Below are positions 49,406 to 62,199 of a DNA stretch of 64,000 nucleotides, piece after piece (position 1 is the first letter of the stretch; each line of letters starts with the position of its first letter). The stretch spans positions 6,170,204 to 6,234,203 of the forward strand of contig NC_045139.1 of NCBI RefSeq assembly GCF_008831285.2. The letters run 5' to 3'. This DNA is from Nymphaea colorata (taxonomy: Eukaryota; Streptophyta; Magnoliopsida; Nymphaeales; Nymphaeaceae). Both the position numbers and the translations under genes were made by a program. A model generated the notes under the pieces. It was not told the origin of the DNA. It saw only the letters and a program-made list of their open reading frames with translations, and did not search any database.

Positions 49406-52400
49406 TCTACGGCCTCGTGCAATGTTGCGGCGATGTCCTCTCTGCTGCTTGCTGGACCTGCATCTGCAATGCCGTGGATAGGGTCAAGGCCGCCTGCCCA
49501 AATAAGAAGTCCGCCACGGTATGGTTTGGGTACTCCTGCTTACTTCGTTTCTCTGATACACAATTCTTCGGGAGCATTGATAAAAGTGAGAAGATTTGGT
49601 TAACCTCCAAGCAAGCAGAAAACCTGCCCACCCGGGATTCCGGAGGCTGCCCGGGGTTTTGTGTACGAATTAGCCGGAAATGCTGCCATTAACACAAAGA
49701 TGTCCGCTACCAAGGTAGAGGCGCAGGATGGGTATAGCAGCTATGGAATAGCTTAATGCTCCGAGACCTTGTGCTTTGCAGGGTGTGCTTCCAGCATGCT
49801 ATTGATAAGATTGAGAATGACAACTCACTAGGCCCAAGGTGGCGGTCTCTTTCCTAGAGCTGCATCATCGGGTATGACACCAAGCCTTACTTTCTGATCT
49901 CACAGGCTCCGGCGCCGGTGCCGTCGTTGTCATTAGCATTCGCCGCGGCTGCTGTTGTAAAACACCCACCAGGTTAAGTGGTGAACTTCTATTTCATTCC
50001 CCTACCCTCAATTCGCTTTGAATAGTTGGCGGACTGTCACAAGATGAGGTATGGGAGCTAAAGGTTTTGGGACAGAGCTCACCTCTGTCCTTTCGTCTCT
50101 GCTTTTCCCTGCTGACCGATTTTGAATCTGCCTCGTTTCTTTTCGTTGCCCGGATCATAGAGCGACAATGAGCCCCGGCAAGCCTGGGGCATCCTGTGCA
50201 CGGAACCAGCTTTCACAGACAGTAGCCTTTTTAGGATGCATACAGGGTATCGCTCTTTGGGTCGCAAACGGTGACAAGTTGAAATTGAAGTCTGCCGGAG
50301 GTTGCTGGTTGGTTAAATATCTAAAACTTATACAATTAAATATATCATAAACTGTGGTTAAGAACACCATAGTTGTACGTTTCCACGGATATCATGTTTT
50401 AGTGATGCAAATGGTGGAACCTATTGCAGGAAATTTGCTTTATGGCTTGTATACTTCCAACTTTACCTATCATTTTCCCACTTCCAGACACGCACTTGAG
50501 AAACTGAAAAAGATCTATTGAACTTTCATATATATCATAGCAGATAGTAGAAGTGGTAACTTGAGGAGAACCGTGATTATCACTTGCTCCACCGTGGGGA
50601 TATAACTACTTATAGCAATATGCATTACCGTTTCGGTTTTCTGCGTCGAAAGAGGGAAGATCTTAAAGGTGAGTTCCACATTTTCATGGCGGCTTTACAT
50701 CACTTCTAAGGTTACCATACGAGTGCTTCAATTTTCTTTCCTCTTGCGGCAGAGGACCTAAGAAAACACAGCAGTACTGAGATGGCTTCACTGGGTAACC
50801 TCATTGAGGATGAAAGAATTCATGAGCTACCTCAATACAGCCTAAAAGCAGTGCAAGCGGCCACCAACAATTTGTCGCAGGAAAATAAGCTCGGAAGAGG
50901 AGGATTTGGCCGTGTGTATAAGGTACTTCAATAAAAACTCTTTCACTATGACATCTAAGAGTAAATTGAATCCTGTAGAGACTTTTGCTGATATAGAATC
51001 AACTATCCCCTTACTTTTTTTCATCTACACGGCACCATTGTCTTCCCCTTGACCCTTGCACTCCTGGGAGATGCTACAATTCGTCCTTGAATGTTATGGG
51101 CAGTTTTGCCCTTCCAGTTGTCACCGCTTTTTGTCAATCTTCCGTGCACTTTTCAGCAATGGATCACGAAACTGGTTGAGCTTATGTGACTGTAACAAAG
51201 ATCGCTTTGTCTATTCCTCTCAGGGAGAACTCAATGGTCGGCTGGTTGCAGTGAAAACTTTTCATCAAAGCTCTGGCCAAGGCTTGAAGGAGTTTACGAA
51301 TGAAGTTATATTGATGACAAGGCTTCAACACAAGAACTTGGTCCGTTTACTGGGTTGCTGTATAGAGCGGGGAGAAAAGATGCTTATCTATGAGTTCATG
51401 ACCAATGGCAGCCTTGATGCATTTTTTTATGGTGATGCACCTCTCTTCTCATTATTCTTTTTAGATCACAGATTTTCTGCTAAATAATCTGTTGCTGTTC
51501 CTGTTGGTGCTCAAAATTGAGTAGTAAGTGCATCTACATATGTGATGAATGGGGAGAACGAGAGAGAGAGACTAACGTAGGGGTTGTTTTTAGACCCAGA
51601 GAAGCGTAAATCATTGGACTGGGAGACACGATTCAATATAATTATTGAAAGTGCAAGGGCGATTCTGTATCTTCATCGAGATTCCCGGCTCAATATCTTT
51701 CATCGGGACCTTAAAGCAGCAAATGTGTTATTGGATGAGCAGATGACAGCAAAGATTTCTGGCTTCGGAATCGCCATAATGTTCAGTGGAGATAATGACC
51801 CAATAACCATCGATCGCATTGCTGGAACACTGTATGTACAAGATTTTTGTCAGTTCAGTGCATTATGCAGTTTTCATCTTACGGCTTGTTAGAATTCTAT
51901 GCATGCCTGTCGACAATCTAGTTTCGCATCTAAATAGAAACTTGACTTGTTACAAATTCTTGCTTTCTTGTTCAATTGATGTTATGGTCAGATACCTTGT
52001 TTTCCCTTAATGTGGTCTGTTTTTTTTTTTCAATATGGTAAACAGTTGAATATTTTAATACTGAGCATATCAAGAGTCAATGGTTATTGTTCCAGTCAAG
52101 TTTCAGAAAAAAAAAAAAAAAAAGAATTGCCATGTTGTAGGCATGTAGCTATGCGAGAGTACAAACATACGACGGGATGACTCAAAAATTGCATGTTGTG
52201 CCTACACCACATCTGACTGTATGATTCAAGTGCCCCTTAGCTAAAAAGTCCTGTGTTTGCCACTGCCTCTTAGTATGAAACTAGTTCAGGTTGCAAGCTT
52301 GGGATCTGGTTTGGGAGTTTTTTCAAGAACGAGATTATAATCACATGCATGCACATCTACTATGCACAGCCTAAAGGTTTCGTGGCAGTTAAACATCCAA

Positions 52401-53087
52401 CTCAACTATGATCTCCCTTCAAGTTGAGAGAAATTAAGTATTATATGAGGTTCACCTACAGTGCTAGAATATGGAGTAGTTCTGTCGCTAAAATCTCGCG
52501 AAAAGAGTGCCCAGTTGCACCTAAAATCTCCTCTATGCTAATCATTTTCTCTGTGCATTCAATGTTATGAACAAACTCTTTTGCTTACTTTGGCAGTGGA
52601 TACATGGCTCCTGAGTATGCCATAGATGGGCAATTTTCCATCAAATCTGATGTCTACAGCTTTGGTGTACTGCTCTTAGAAATTGTCAGTGGTCGGACAA
52701 GTGGTGGATTTCGGTCCTCTCCAATGGGTTGTTGCCTCAATGAATATGTAACTCTCTCTCTCTCTCTCTTGTGTGTGTGTGTGTGTATCATGGGAGCTGA
52801 TTCATGAAGTTGAATTGCAGGCCTGGACTCTATGGGGCAACGGGACAATGTCAGATCTCATAGATCCCGTGCTTGGAGAATCAGCTCCCACAAGGCAAAT
52901 TTTAAGGTGTTTGCACATTGGCTTGCTATGCGTTCAGGAGGACCCTGCAAGCAGACCTACTATGTCAGCCATTATACACATGCTCGAATGTGATTCTCCA
53001 ATCCTTCCATCTCCGCAACAACCCTCTCTGCTCTTCAGTGGTAGCATCAGCAATGCTAGCAGTTCAATGGACAGTACAAACGAATGA
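49406..53087 (+). pseudogene. CRK copy D: decayed ectodomain, open kinase exons with DFG to GFG
   Basis: Exons: 1 (partial) 49406-49972, 2 50544-50668, 3 50753-50922, 4 51224-51431, 5 51594-51831, 6 52597-52747, 7 52821-53087. The signal peptide and first part of DUF26-1 are missing: homology to copy E begins at TACGGCCTCG. Exon 1 has stops (for example in GGAATAGCTTAATG) and frameshifts; exon 2 has a TAA within the membrane segment and a one-base deletion. Exons 3-7 remain open in phase with LGRGGFGRVYK, VAVK, FHRDLKAAN and APEYA, but the metal-binding DFG Asp is Gly (SGFGIAIMF), so catalysis should be lost. The tail is shorter than in A or E. Either a pseudogene whose 3' half has few disabling changes, or a source of a kinase-dead cytosolic fragment; I favour the former. 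Confidence 0.85.
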
Positions 53088-53380
53088 ACGATCGTCCCTC
53101 CAGAAGAGGCAGCACAGATTCTTAAAGTTTACCGATGTTGGAGATGTGCATCGCATATTTATTTGCATGAACGGATGTAGCGATATGCTCAATGACATTG
53201 CCAGTATGCTCTCTGTAAGCTATTTGGTCATGCGACTTGTTCCACTGTTGGGAAGACTTATAATTAAGGCATCTGCTTTTGCCTTTTGGCCCAACAGCTT
53301 GCTTTGGGAAGACTAGTAATGCGTGGTTATGTGAGACTAGCAGATGATGGGGATGCTAGATCAATACATATTTTAACAAT

Positions 53381-53397
53381 GTGATTTTGCAGATCAC
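53381..53397 (+). other. 3'-flank hairpin, copy D
   Basis: GTGATTT-TGC-AGATCAC: the same stem as in copy C with one C-to-T change that still pairs as G-U in RNA. About 295 bases after the copy D stop. Confidence 0.5.
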
Positions 53398-53479
53398 AGC
53401 TTCTGCTCTATAAATTATATTCTTATTTTAGTGAGTGTTTGTCTTACTCTTAGATCAAAGGACAAGGTGGCTTGCGTAT

Positions 53480-55150
53480 AATCATTACACAAATCTAGCA
53501 GAAAGTTGAAATGCAAACTTAAGATGTGTGGAAGAAGGGGAGGCGTTGGGACTTGGGAGAGAAACAGGTTAGCAGCTCACTACTGTACACAAAAAAAATT
53601 GCTTACAGAAATGCATAATGACCAAAATACCCCTGAAAAGTTTTAAAAGGGAACTTTTAGACAAAAAAAAAAGGGGTTATGAAAAAAGATAAAATTCTAA
53701 AATGCACACTTTTACCAAAAAAAAAAAAAAGAAACTTTTTAAAATATACCAACCCTTCTGTTTTTTCTTAAATGTATATTTGTTGCATGTAACTTGATCT
53801 CCATTGGGAGCTGTCCGCGTGTAAGGAGAGCCTTGGTAGGTGAGAAAGGGAAGAAGAAACGCTGTGTGCCACAATGCATGCTATATATGTACACTATGTA
53901 TTGTATAACAAAATAAATGACCCACTTTAATGAATTCAATATATTAAAAGGTTCTACGCTAATCTTTATTTATTAGATAAATCCTGTAAGCAAATGATGT
54001 CGCTGTTAATTAGTATCAGTAATAGGTTGCACTGCTGCCTTCGAAATCCAATTATAGAGTTACATAAATGTGAAATCTTATGTCATCCAGTTCCGATTTT
54101 TGTTTTTGGAAAAAGCATGAAATCCAAGTTCGATTATTGAATGAGCGTCGCCAACATTGACTATACCATCCAATGATGATCGGTCCACCCAATTCTGGAT
54201 CCGTGTAGTAATTAGGTGATGTATTGGAAAAAGAGATCCAACTGGTACCATTATTGTCAAGGACGCAAAAGTAAATGGGCAGGTAATATGAATATTGTTA
54301 TCTTCTGTATGGTCAAAAGAAAAATTTTTGACAGCCGCACCCTTCTCTTCTATGCCCACTTGATATTATTCGTCCAGTGGAGGAGAACAAACGTGTTTCT
54401 TTGTGAGAACCAATTGGATTCAACGATCGCCTCTCATTCAAAGTATCAATAGAGTTGCCCACATTACAAGTGTATACCAAAAGAAAAAAAAACGAGAGAG
54501 ATTGGGGTATTTCGAAATTTTGTTATAAAGTAATGTTTATTTTAGACTTTTTAATTTTTTTTCATTTACTTTTTAAAATTTATTTATTTTTTTACTTCAA
54601 GGAAGAATATTTTTATCACAATAACCACTTTCGATTCGATAATTAGTTCACTTTTTATTTGAATCCAAAAAGTGGGTGCAGAGATGCGTGGAAAACGATT
54701 GTGCCGTGACTAAAGCATTAACACAAGAAAGTAAATGAGAAACAGCTGACTTCTTGCCTAACCTCTCTCTCTCGTTTCGTCAAACCTTCCGACACTCAAC
54801 AACCCTCTTTGGCGAGTGCCTTAGCTTGCCCGTCCCTTTCTTCGTCTTCCCACCGTCACCGCTTCTAGATTTCCACCCTCGTGTTTGGTCTACGCCAGGT
54901 TGCAGGTTTTCTCTCTGAGGTTGAAGAGTTGCTTGTGGCTTCTGTACATCTGCGCATGTGGTTTTCTGCAACTGTATCTTTTTTTTGTTATCTTACTATT
55001 TATGTTTTGTTGGTCTTAATGCTTTGCGTGTGCGACTGTTTGTTTTCTTTCTTTCAACGTCCACTTGGGCACTCCTAATGTTGAGTATCCAATCTCTCTT
55101 TCTCTTTCCAACTGCTTTTTGGGGTCATCTGGAGGCCGTGGCTCATTTCA
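53480..55150 (+). other. Intergenic block D-E
   Basis: Paralogous to 47150-47700 in its first part, AT-rich, with A-rich runs near 53600-53730. 54455-54700 holds only an AT-rich frame with no domain. No gene seen. Confidence 0.45.
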
Positions 55151-55159
55151 GCTTAGTTG

Positions 55160-55294
55160 CGTATTTGGGAGGAGCGCAACAACAGAGTCTTCAGGGACAC
55201 ATTCTCTTCGTCAGATTCTGTGGCTCGTCTTGTGCAAGGGGATGTCCAGTTTGCCATTCGAATGAAGCGCCGCTGTCCATCTGCGACTAGATGA
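55160..55294 (+). pseudogene. LINE (non-LTR retrotransposon) ORF2 3'-end fragment
   Basis: One frame reads RIWEERNNRVFRDTFSSS and continues to a TGA at 55292-55294. The W(K/E)ERN-R-F motif is typical of the C-terminal zf-RVT region of plant LINE reverse transcriptases. The frame is closed upstream by a stop just before it, so only a 5'-truncated, degraded tail remains. It interrupts the block shared by copies D and E. Confidence 0.6.
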
Positions 55295-55455
55295 CTGTGC
55301 CGCGCCGCCTTTCCTCTCTTTTTTATTTTTCTGTGCATTGTATTGTATATTCCCTCTTCCTGATTCTGTTTTTGCGGTTTATTTTTTGCGGATGTACCTA
55401 GGGGACTTCTTGTCTTCAAATTTTGTTATATATTCCCATTTTATCGGTTTTTTTT

Positions 55456-55590
<135 letters not shown>

Positions 55591-55969
55591 TGTTAGTGAT
55601 TATATGCTTTGAGAGCTACCAACAAGTAGATTTATTCTTGTGCTATGTAAGTGATTTGATTTAGCTTGTCACTAAGTGTGCTTTGATTTTTTTTTACTCC
55701 ATTTAGCATGTTTTTGCTCACATATGTTATACATTAATTTCTCGAACTACCATATGTTGAAGGTTGTTTTGGACCTATCGAGGAATTGGGTGTATCGAGC
55801 AAAGGCAACCTTTTATCATGTTCATCAAGGAACATAAACCTGCTTATTCTATATGCAGGTGCTAAATTGTTTCATTTTAGCATTTTGATGGCAGTTTTAC
55901 ATGTCAATAATATTAAAAAGAACGGCAAAAGAAAAGAGATAGAGAGAGAGGAAGTTAGTTCAATAGAAA

Positions 55970-56290
55970 TGTAAATGAATAGTATTCAAATCAGATGTGC
56001 TCTTTATGACCATATTGGCTTTTTTATATGTTGATTTGGACTTAGATTCAAACCTGAACGGAAAATAGTCATAAGTGCACCTAAAATCTGATTTCATAAT
56101 CTAAAACCAATATTTGAGTTCACATCTACATACAAATTTTAACCTAACGTGACTGACGTTCAAGGTGTAAGGGCATTAGATTATGATTTATGATTATTTA
56201 AAACTAAATTTGATTGGACATTTATATATATTAAAATCTGAATCCGATCAAATGTTATTTTTTAATTCAAATCCGATTTGACTTTTTTAT
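55970..56290. repeat. AT-rich ATCAGATTTGG-type repeat
   Basis: Words such as CAAATCAGAT, TTAGATTCAAACC, AAAATCTGATTT and CAAATCCGATTTGA recur here in both orientations and also at 20470-20870, suggesting two degraded members of one interspersed family. Confidence 0.4.
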
Positions 56291-56455
56291 ATGATATTAG
56301 AACCTTTTTCATGTCCTATTCCTTCGGAATGGTTAGGTGGGATGTTGAGAGAGACAGAGATATGAATGTCTTGACTGAGTGGGAAGAGAGAGAGTTCTTC
56401 CTGGACGGGCGACGGGCGTTTTTGTTGTTCAATTGGCCGCTTCTCCTGTTGTTAA

Positions 56456-56662
56456 TCCAGCACTGTCCTCGTGCCTCTACCCGCATCAGCAGAAGACGGG
56501 TGAATGCAGATCCTGACGAAGTGAGGAGTGTCTATTGAAAAGTGGGCAGCAGCACGCTGTAATTGAAATCTCTGCAGCGAAGAGATGAAATGAGCTGCTC
56601 CGACGGCGGTCGTCATCGCTTCGTTCTTTTCTCTCCTTAAGCATAGATGATCAAGCCCGCCA
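56456..56662 (+). promoter_or_regulatory. Conserved proximal upstream region of CRK copy E
   Basis: Shares CGCATCAGCAG, GGGTGAATGCAGA and CCTGACGAAG with copy B, and GTCATC(G/T)C near the start with copy A. Probably core promoter and 5' UTR. Confidence 0.4.
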
Positions 56663-59600
56663 ATGGTAACGACGCCGCGGTCATTAATCGCTCGCCTTGC
56701 ATATCTTTCTCTTCTTGTTGCTCTGCTGGAATCTCCTCCATTCGTGCATGCGAGCGTTGAAGATGTTCTGAGAGAGAACCGCGACATCGACAAAATCTGC
56801 TCGACAAGTGCAGATAGGTTGTCCTCCACCTACGGACAGAACTTGGAGCAGCTATTCCGCTCCCTCGTCGACTCCGTTTCCTCCACTGGTTTCTACAATA
56901 CCTCCATCGGCGAAAGCCCTTACACGGCCTACGGCCTCGCGCAATGCCGCGGCGACGTCCCTGCCGTTATATGCCGGAACTGCACCGCCGTCGCTGTCGA
57001 GAGGGTCAAGGTCTTGTGCCCAAATAACACGTCCGCCATGATATGGCTCGAACCCTGCTTCATTCGCTTCAGCAATACGCGGTTCTTCGGAGTCCTTGAT
57101 AGGAGGAAGGGGATCCTTTGGAGAGACCCCAATTCCACGATCTCTGGCGACTTTGATGCCAAAGCATTGATGTACCCATTGGTGAAGGAGGCCGCCAATA
57201 GCCCGAAGATGTTTGCTACCAAGATAGAGCAGCAGGTTGGCTATACCAGTTATGGCATGTCGTATTGCCCCAGAGACATCACACCGGCCGATTGCAAGGT
57301 GTGCTTCGACGATGCTACCAAACAGGTCGAGGCAAATGGCTCACTTGGCCAAGTGTGGCGGTTACTTTCCCCGAACTGCGTCATCGTCTACTTCACCTGG
57401 CCTTTCTTTCTATCCTCACCGGCTCCTTCATCGCCACCAGCCCCATCAGGTGAGCTGTCCTGTTTTCTTCGCCTACTCTCCAATCTTTTTCTACCGTTGG
57501 AAACTCATAGTTGGGGGAGTGCAGCAAAATAGAGCAGGGGAGCTGCTGCATTAAGGACAAGCTTATCTTTCGCGTCCTTTGCATTTTTGCTGCAATCTGT
57601 TCAGGTCATAGATAGATAGTGATCTTCTGGGGACATTTCAAGTTAACAACAATAATAATTCCTCAGAAACTAAATTTATTTAGAAATTTTCGTATCCTTG
57701 TCGCATTTTTGTTATCATTAATCCGGTAACAACATCAGTTTCGTATCTTATAATTCCTGTGTTACTTAAATTGCCATGCTTTTCTTATAATTCCTTGAAA
57801 ATTACATTTATTTATAAAATTTGCTGTCCTTTCTCCATTTTATGTCATTAATGTGATATCAACATTAATTTCGTGTCTTATAATTGCTCTGCATTTTAGT
57901 GTTTTGGTAGTTTAAATTGGCACATTTTGCTGAGTTTTGCCCAAGAAAAATTAAACGAGGCTCTGATTTTGCCCAGAAACAGTATTTAATATTTATTTAG
58001 TGCAAATGCTCCTAAGCCGTGCTCCCGATGTTTGCTACCATGCAGACATCCAGTATCTGATACTCAACGATGGAGGATAAATGCGTACCTTCCCTTGGCC
58101 ATCTCATGTTTAAGGCTGAAACTTTTGACCTAGCGATGGAGATGCAGGTCGAATCTGTTATGCGCATTTTGCCCATTTGGTCGTGCTATGTCAAACCCCC
58201 CTGAAACTGACCTTTATCTGGTCGCGCATACTGAATCAACTTTTTTCATCCCCACCTTCCACGCAATCAAGTTCACTCTGTTGATCACTGTTCCACAAAT
58301 TTCATCTAACATGCCTGTGCTTTTAGATTATTACTTCAGCTATTCTGTCCTCTTTAATGGAGTTTGGACCTGATGGTGCGCCTGTGATTTTATTCTTCCT
58401 CTAAAACATAGGAATTCTCTTTCGCATTTGATGTAGAAGGTGTGCTGTCAAATGGGCTCAAGCTAAACTTAGGGACAAGTTCTCATATCAAAACTTGTAT
58501 ACAAAGAAAATTTTCTTTTGCTTGTATGCATGTGAAAATCTAAATATGTAGAAAAATGAGGAAATTGAAGAACAAGACAAAGCGAATAAACTCTTATGAA
58601 GAGTTTCACGATTTTCAGAGATTCAAAATTATAGATTTTCAGAAATCTTTTCCCCCATTTGGAACAAGTGAAAAAAAAAAGCGTTTGACTACCTCCCACT
58701 TTTCCTATTGTTTTCCTGGTTACAAGCATATACGTGGGAAAATTGATTAAGGTTAATGAATGTGCATATGTCAGCAGGAAATAAAAGTGGTCATCAGAAG
58801 AGAATTGTGATTATCTTTTGCTCCATTGTGGGGGTAATACTTTTATCAATAGGGATATTCATGGTGCTTTTCCGTCGCAGAAAGAGGGAAGAGCTGAATG
58901 GTTAGTTCCCTAGCCAAGAGCAAATGTTTATGGTGGCTTTACATGATTTAGCATGTGACCATATATAACCTTCATTTTTTTTCCCTGCTTGTGGCAGAGG
59001 AGTTAAAAAGATATGGCAGTGAGATGGCTTCGCTGGGTAACCTCACGGAGGATGAAAGAAACCATGAGCTACCTCGGTACAGTATGAAAGCCGTGCAGGC
59101 AGCAACCAATAATTTCTCGGAGGAGAATAAGCTTGGAGGAGGAGGATTTGGCCCTGTGTATAAGGTACTTCAGTAAAAGCTCTTTCATCATGACATCTAA
59201 GAGTAATTTAATCCTGTGGTGACTTTTAACAATTTTACTATATCTCTTTGTATCTTTTGATAAACATATGATGCCATTCCCCGGTACCATTTTTTTAGGC
59301 AGTTGCCATGTTTCTGCTTGTACCCATGTGATATGCCACAGTTCATCCATAAACGTTGTCGGCAATTGTTCCCTTTTCAGCTTTTTGTCAACGTTACCTG
59401 TAATTCATAAATTTCCAGCAATGGGTCAGGAAACTGGTTGACTTACAATGCCTTTGTTTTTCCTTTCCCATGTCTGCACCTGTGGCTGTGTAACATAGAC
59501 AGCTTTGTCTTTTCCTCTCAGGGTGAACTCAATGGTCGGCTTGTTGCAGTGAAAAGGCTTTCTGAACATTCAAAGCAGGGCTTGAAAGAGTTTACAAATG

Positions 59601-61775
59601 AAGTTGTATTGATTGCGAAGCTTCAACACAAGAACTTGGTTTGTTTATTGGGTTGCTGTATAGAGCAGGGTGAAAAGATGCTTATCTATGAGTTCATGAC
59701 AAATGGCAGCCTTGATGCATTTTTTTGTGGTGATTCACCTCTCTTCTCATTTTTCTTTATAGACTTACTGCTTTTCGTTCAAAAATCTGTTGTTCCTATG
59801 AGTGCTTAAATATGCATATATGTTGAAGAGAGAAAGCGAGAAGGGGGTGATGGGTGGGTAGAATATGTCAAGACTATCTTATCCTAAGGAATGGTGTGTG
59901 TGTGTCTTATGCAGGGTGGGGTTTCTTGATGGTCTGGGTGTTGGATTTCCCTTCAATCTGGATCTCTTTTTGTGTTTATTTGTTGTGTGTGTGTGAGAGA
60001 GAGAGAGTGAGAGAGAGAAAGAGACTAATTTGCAGGTTTCATTACTGTAGACCCACAGAAGCGTGAATCATTGGATTGGGAGAAGCGATTCAGTATAATT
60101 ATGGGAAGCGCAAGAGGGATTTTGTATCTTCATCAAGATTCCCGGCTCAACATCATTCATCGGGATCTTAAAACCGGCAATATTTTGTTGGATGCGCAGA
60201 TGACAGCAAAGATCTCTGACTTCGGAATGGCTAGAATTTTTAGTGAAGAGAATGATCCAAAAGCTACCAACATAATTGTTGGGACTCGGTATGTATAAAA
60301 GATTTTTAGTGCAATATGCAATTTTCATCTTAGGGTCTGCTAGAATTCTATACCATGGCATTAAACAATCTAGTTTCATTTAGGGAAACTTAATTGTTCA
60401 TTTGCATCTATCTAGAATATTAACTTCCTTTCTTGTTCAATTGACACTCTTCTTCAATCCATTGTTTTCCCCCAATGTGTTTTGTGTCTTTGTACCATAA
60501 CCAGGTGAATATTTCAATACTGAGCATATCAAAGGTTTAATGAGTCTAGTCAAGTTTCTTATAAGATGAATCAGATGCCTCCTGACTAGGTTGTTGTGGT
60601 AGCACTATGATTAAAGCAATCTGATCTCTCAGTATTGAAGTAGTACATATGAAATGTTGGCGATTTAGGTTTTTCTAGATCGAGTTTATAATAACATGCA
60701 CGGGACCTTGATGGTTTCACATAAACTTAAGTTAAAACTCAAATATGAGCAACATTCTGGCTGGGAAAATTAAGCATTATGAAGTTCACCTACATTTCTA
60801 GCATACGAATTCTGTTGCTAATAGTTCACAGGAAGAAAGAGTGCCAGTTGTACCTGCTTCTCCTGTAGTGACGAAGAAAGGGGCCAACACACGTTCAGAT
60901 TCTTTGTATAAAGCAACATGGTCCTGTCCTGCGTGACACAAAAAAAAAAAACCAAGAGTACTATCATTGAAATTTGATGTACGTCCCACATCACTAGAAA
61001 TGGTGGACAAATTAACGTGGAACCATGCCTTCGTTGAATGACTACTAAGACTAGATATTAACTGTTAATGTAGCAAAAAATGTATAGAATGAAGTGGTTG
61101 ATCAGAAGAACAAAAGGGATAAAAAATCATTATAGGATTATCTTTTCTTTAGGGGGCATTTGATGACCTGGAATTTTGATTGTAGAATTAAAATTCTATG
61201 AACAATATTCAACCTCATACTGAAATTGGAATGAAAATTCTAGTTCTAGTTTATCTTTGTGGTTGATAGTCTCGAATTTTGATTCTATAATTGAATTTGA
61301 TGCGTCTGATAAAGGAAGAATTAAAATTTTAAAATTGGTAAATTACAACCATCACGACATGCACCCTAAATTGGTAACTTTTGCTGCTAGAAATAGCTTC
61401 TAGCTTTCTGTTCTAAAGCCTTCATTGATACAACTTAATTTTGAGACCCTAAAGAAGATGGAGAGATTACTAAGAGGTAAAAAGCTTCTTCTTTATATTC
61501 TGCATGTCATCTTTGTTTCCGGTTGCGTTTATCTGCAATTGATTTTTCAAAATTTTCTTCATGGTAATAATCTCTTTCTGCATCATTATTTTTTAATGAC
61601 TTTTCTGTTAAATTTGACAGTGGGTACATCGCTCCAGAGTATGCCATAGGTGGGCATTTTTCCGTTAAATCCGATGTCTACAGCTTTGGCGTGCTGCTCT
61701 TAGAAATTGTCAGTGGTCAGACGTATAGTGGATTTCACCTCTCTCAAATGGGTTTTACCCTCATTGGATATGTAA

Positions 61776-61834
<59 letters not shown>

Positions 61835-62195
61835 ACGCAGAGTAGCTAATGGAAACCCTGAATTGTAGGCGTGGAATCTATGGTGCAAGGGGAGAGTGAC
61901 AGATCTCATAGATCCCGTGCTTGGAGAATCAGCTCCGAGAAGTCAAATTATAAAATGCGTACACCTTGGCTTACTATGCATCCAGGAGGACCCTGCAAGC
62001 CGACCCACGATGTCAGAGATTATACATATGCTTGGAAGCGATTCGCAAATCCTTCCATCTCCGCAACAACCCCCTCTGTTTTTCAGTAGTACCATCAGCA
62101 ATTGTAGCGATTCAATGAAAAGCAAAAGGGATTACCCTATAAGTGGCAGTACAAATTCTGAAAGTTTATCGGGGTTGAAGTACTCCCTGAGATGA
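56663..62195 (+). CDS. Cysteine-rich receptor-like protein kinase, copy E (complete, 7 exons, 666 aa)
   Basis: Exons: 56663-57449, 58778-58900, 58998-59164, 59522-59729, 60051-60288, 61621-61771, 61869-62195, all GT-AG; phases join to 666 codons plus stop. Signal peptide about 1-30; DUF26 domains with C95/C104/C107 and C202/C211/C214 (C-X8-C-X2-C); a shorter Pro linker than copy A. Exon 2 encodes one membrane helix ending FRRRKR. The kinase has [11 protein letters not shown], Lys370 (VAVK), HRD 465-467, DFG 485-487 and GYIAPEYA; all catalytic residues present. The exon 2 acceptor is a TCAGCAG tandem (NAGNAG) that could add one Ala codon. The exon 2 donor GTTAGT is slightly off consensus. Expected role: plasma-membrane receptor kinase of stress/immune signalling, ligand unknown. 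A MITE-like element sits in intron 5. Confidence 0.92.
61148..61370. mobile_element. MITE-like insertion in intron 5 of copy E
   Basis: TTTAGGGGGCATTTGATGA at the left and the inverse of TTTAGGGTGCATGTCGTGATG at the right form imperfect terminal inverted repeats around about 180 AT-rich bases rich in AATTTTGATT words. The element lies about 250 bp before exon 6 and does not touch splice signals. Confidence 0.5.
61779..61836 (+). repeat. (TC)n(AC)n microsatellite in intron 6 of copy E
   Basis: Compound tract filling about 58 of the 97 bases of the intron, starting a few bases after the GTAAAT donor. Confidence 0.93.
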
Positions 62196-62199
62196 TAAT

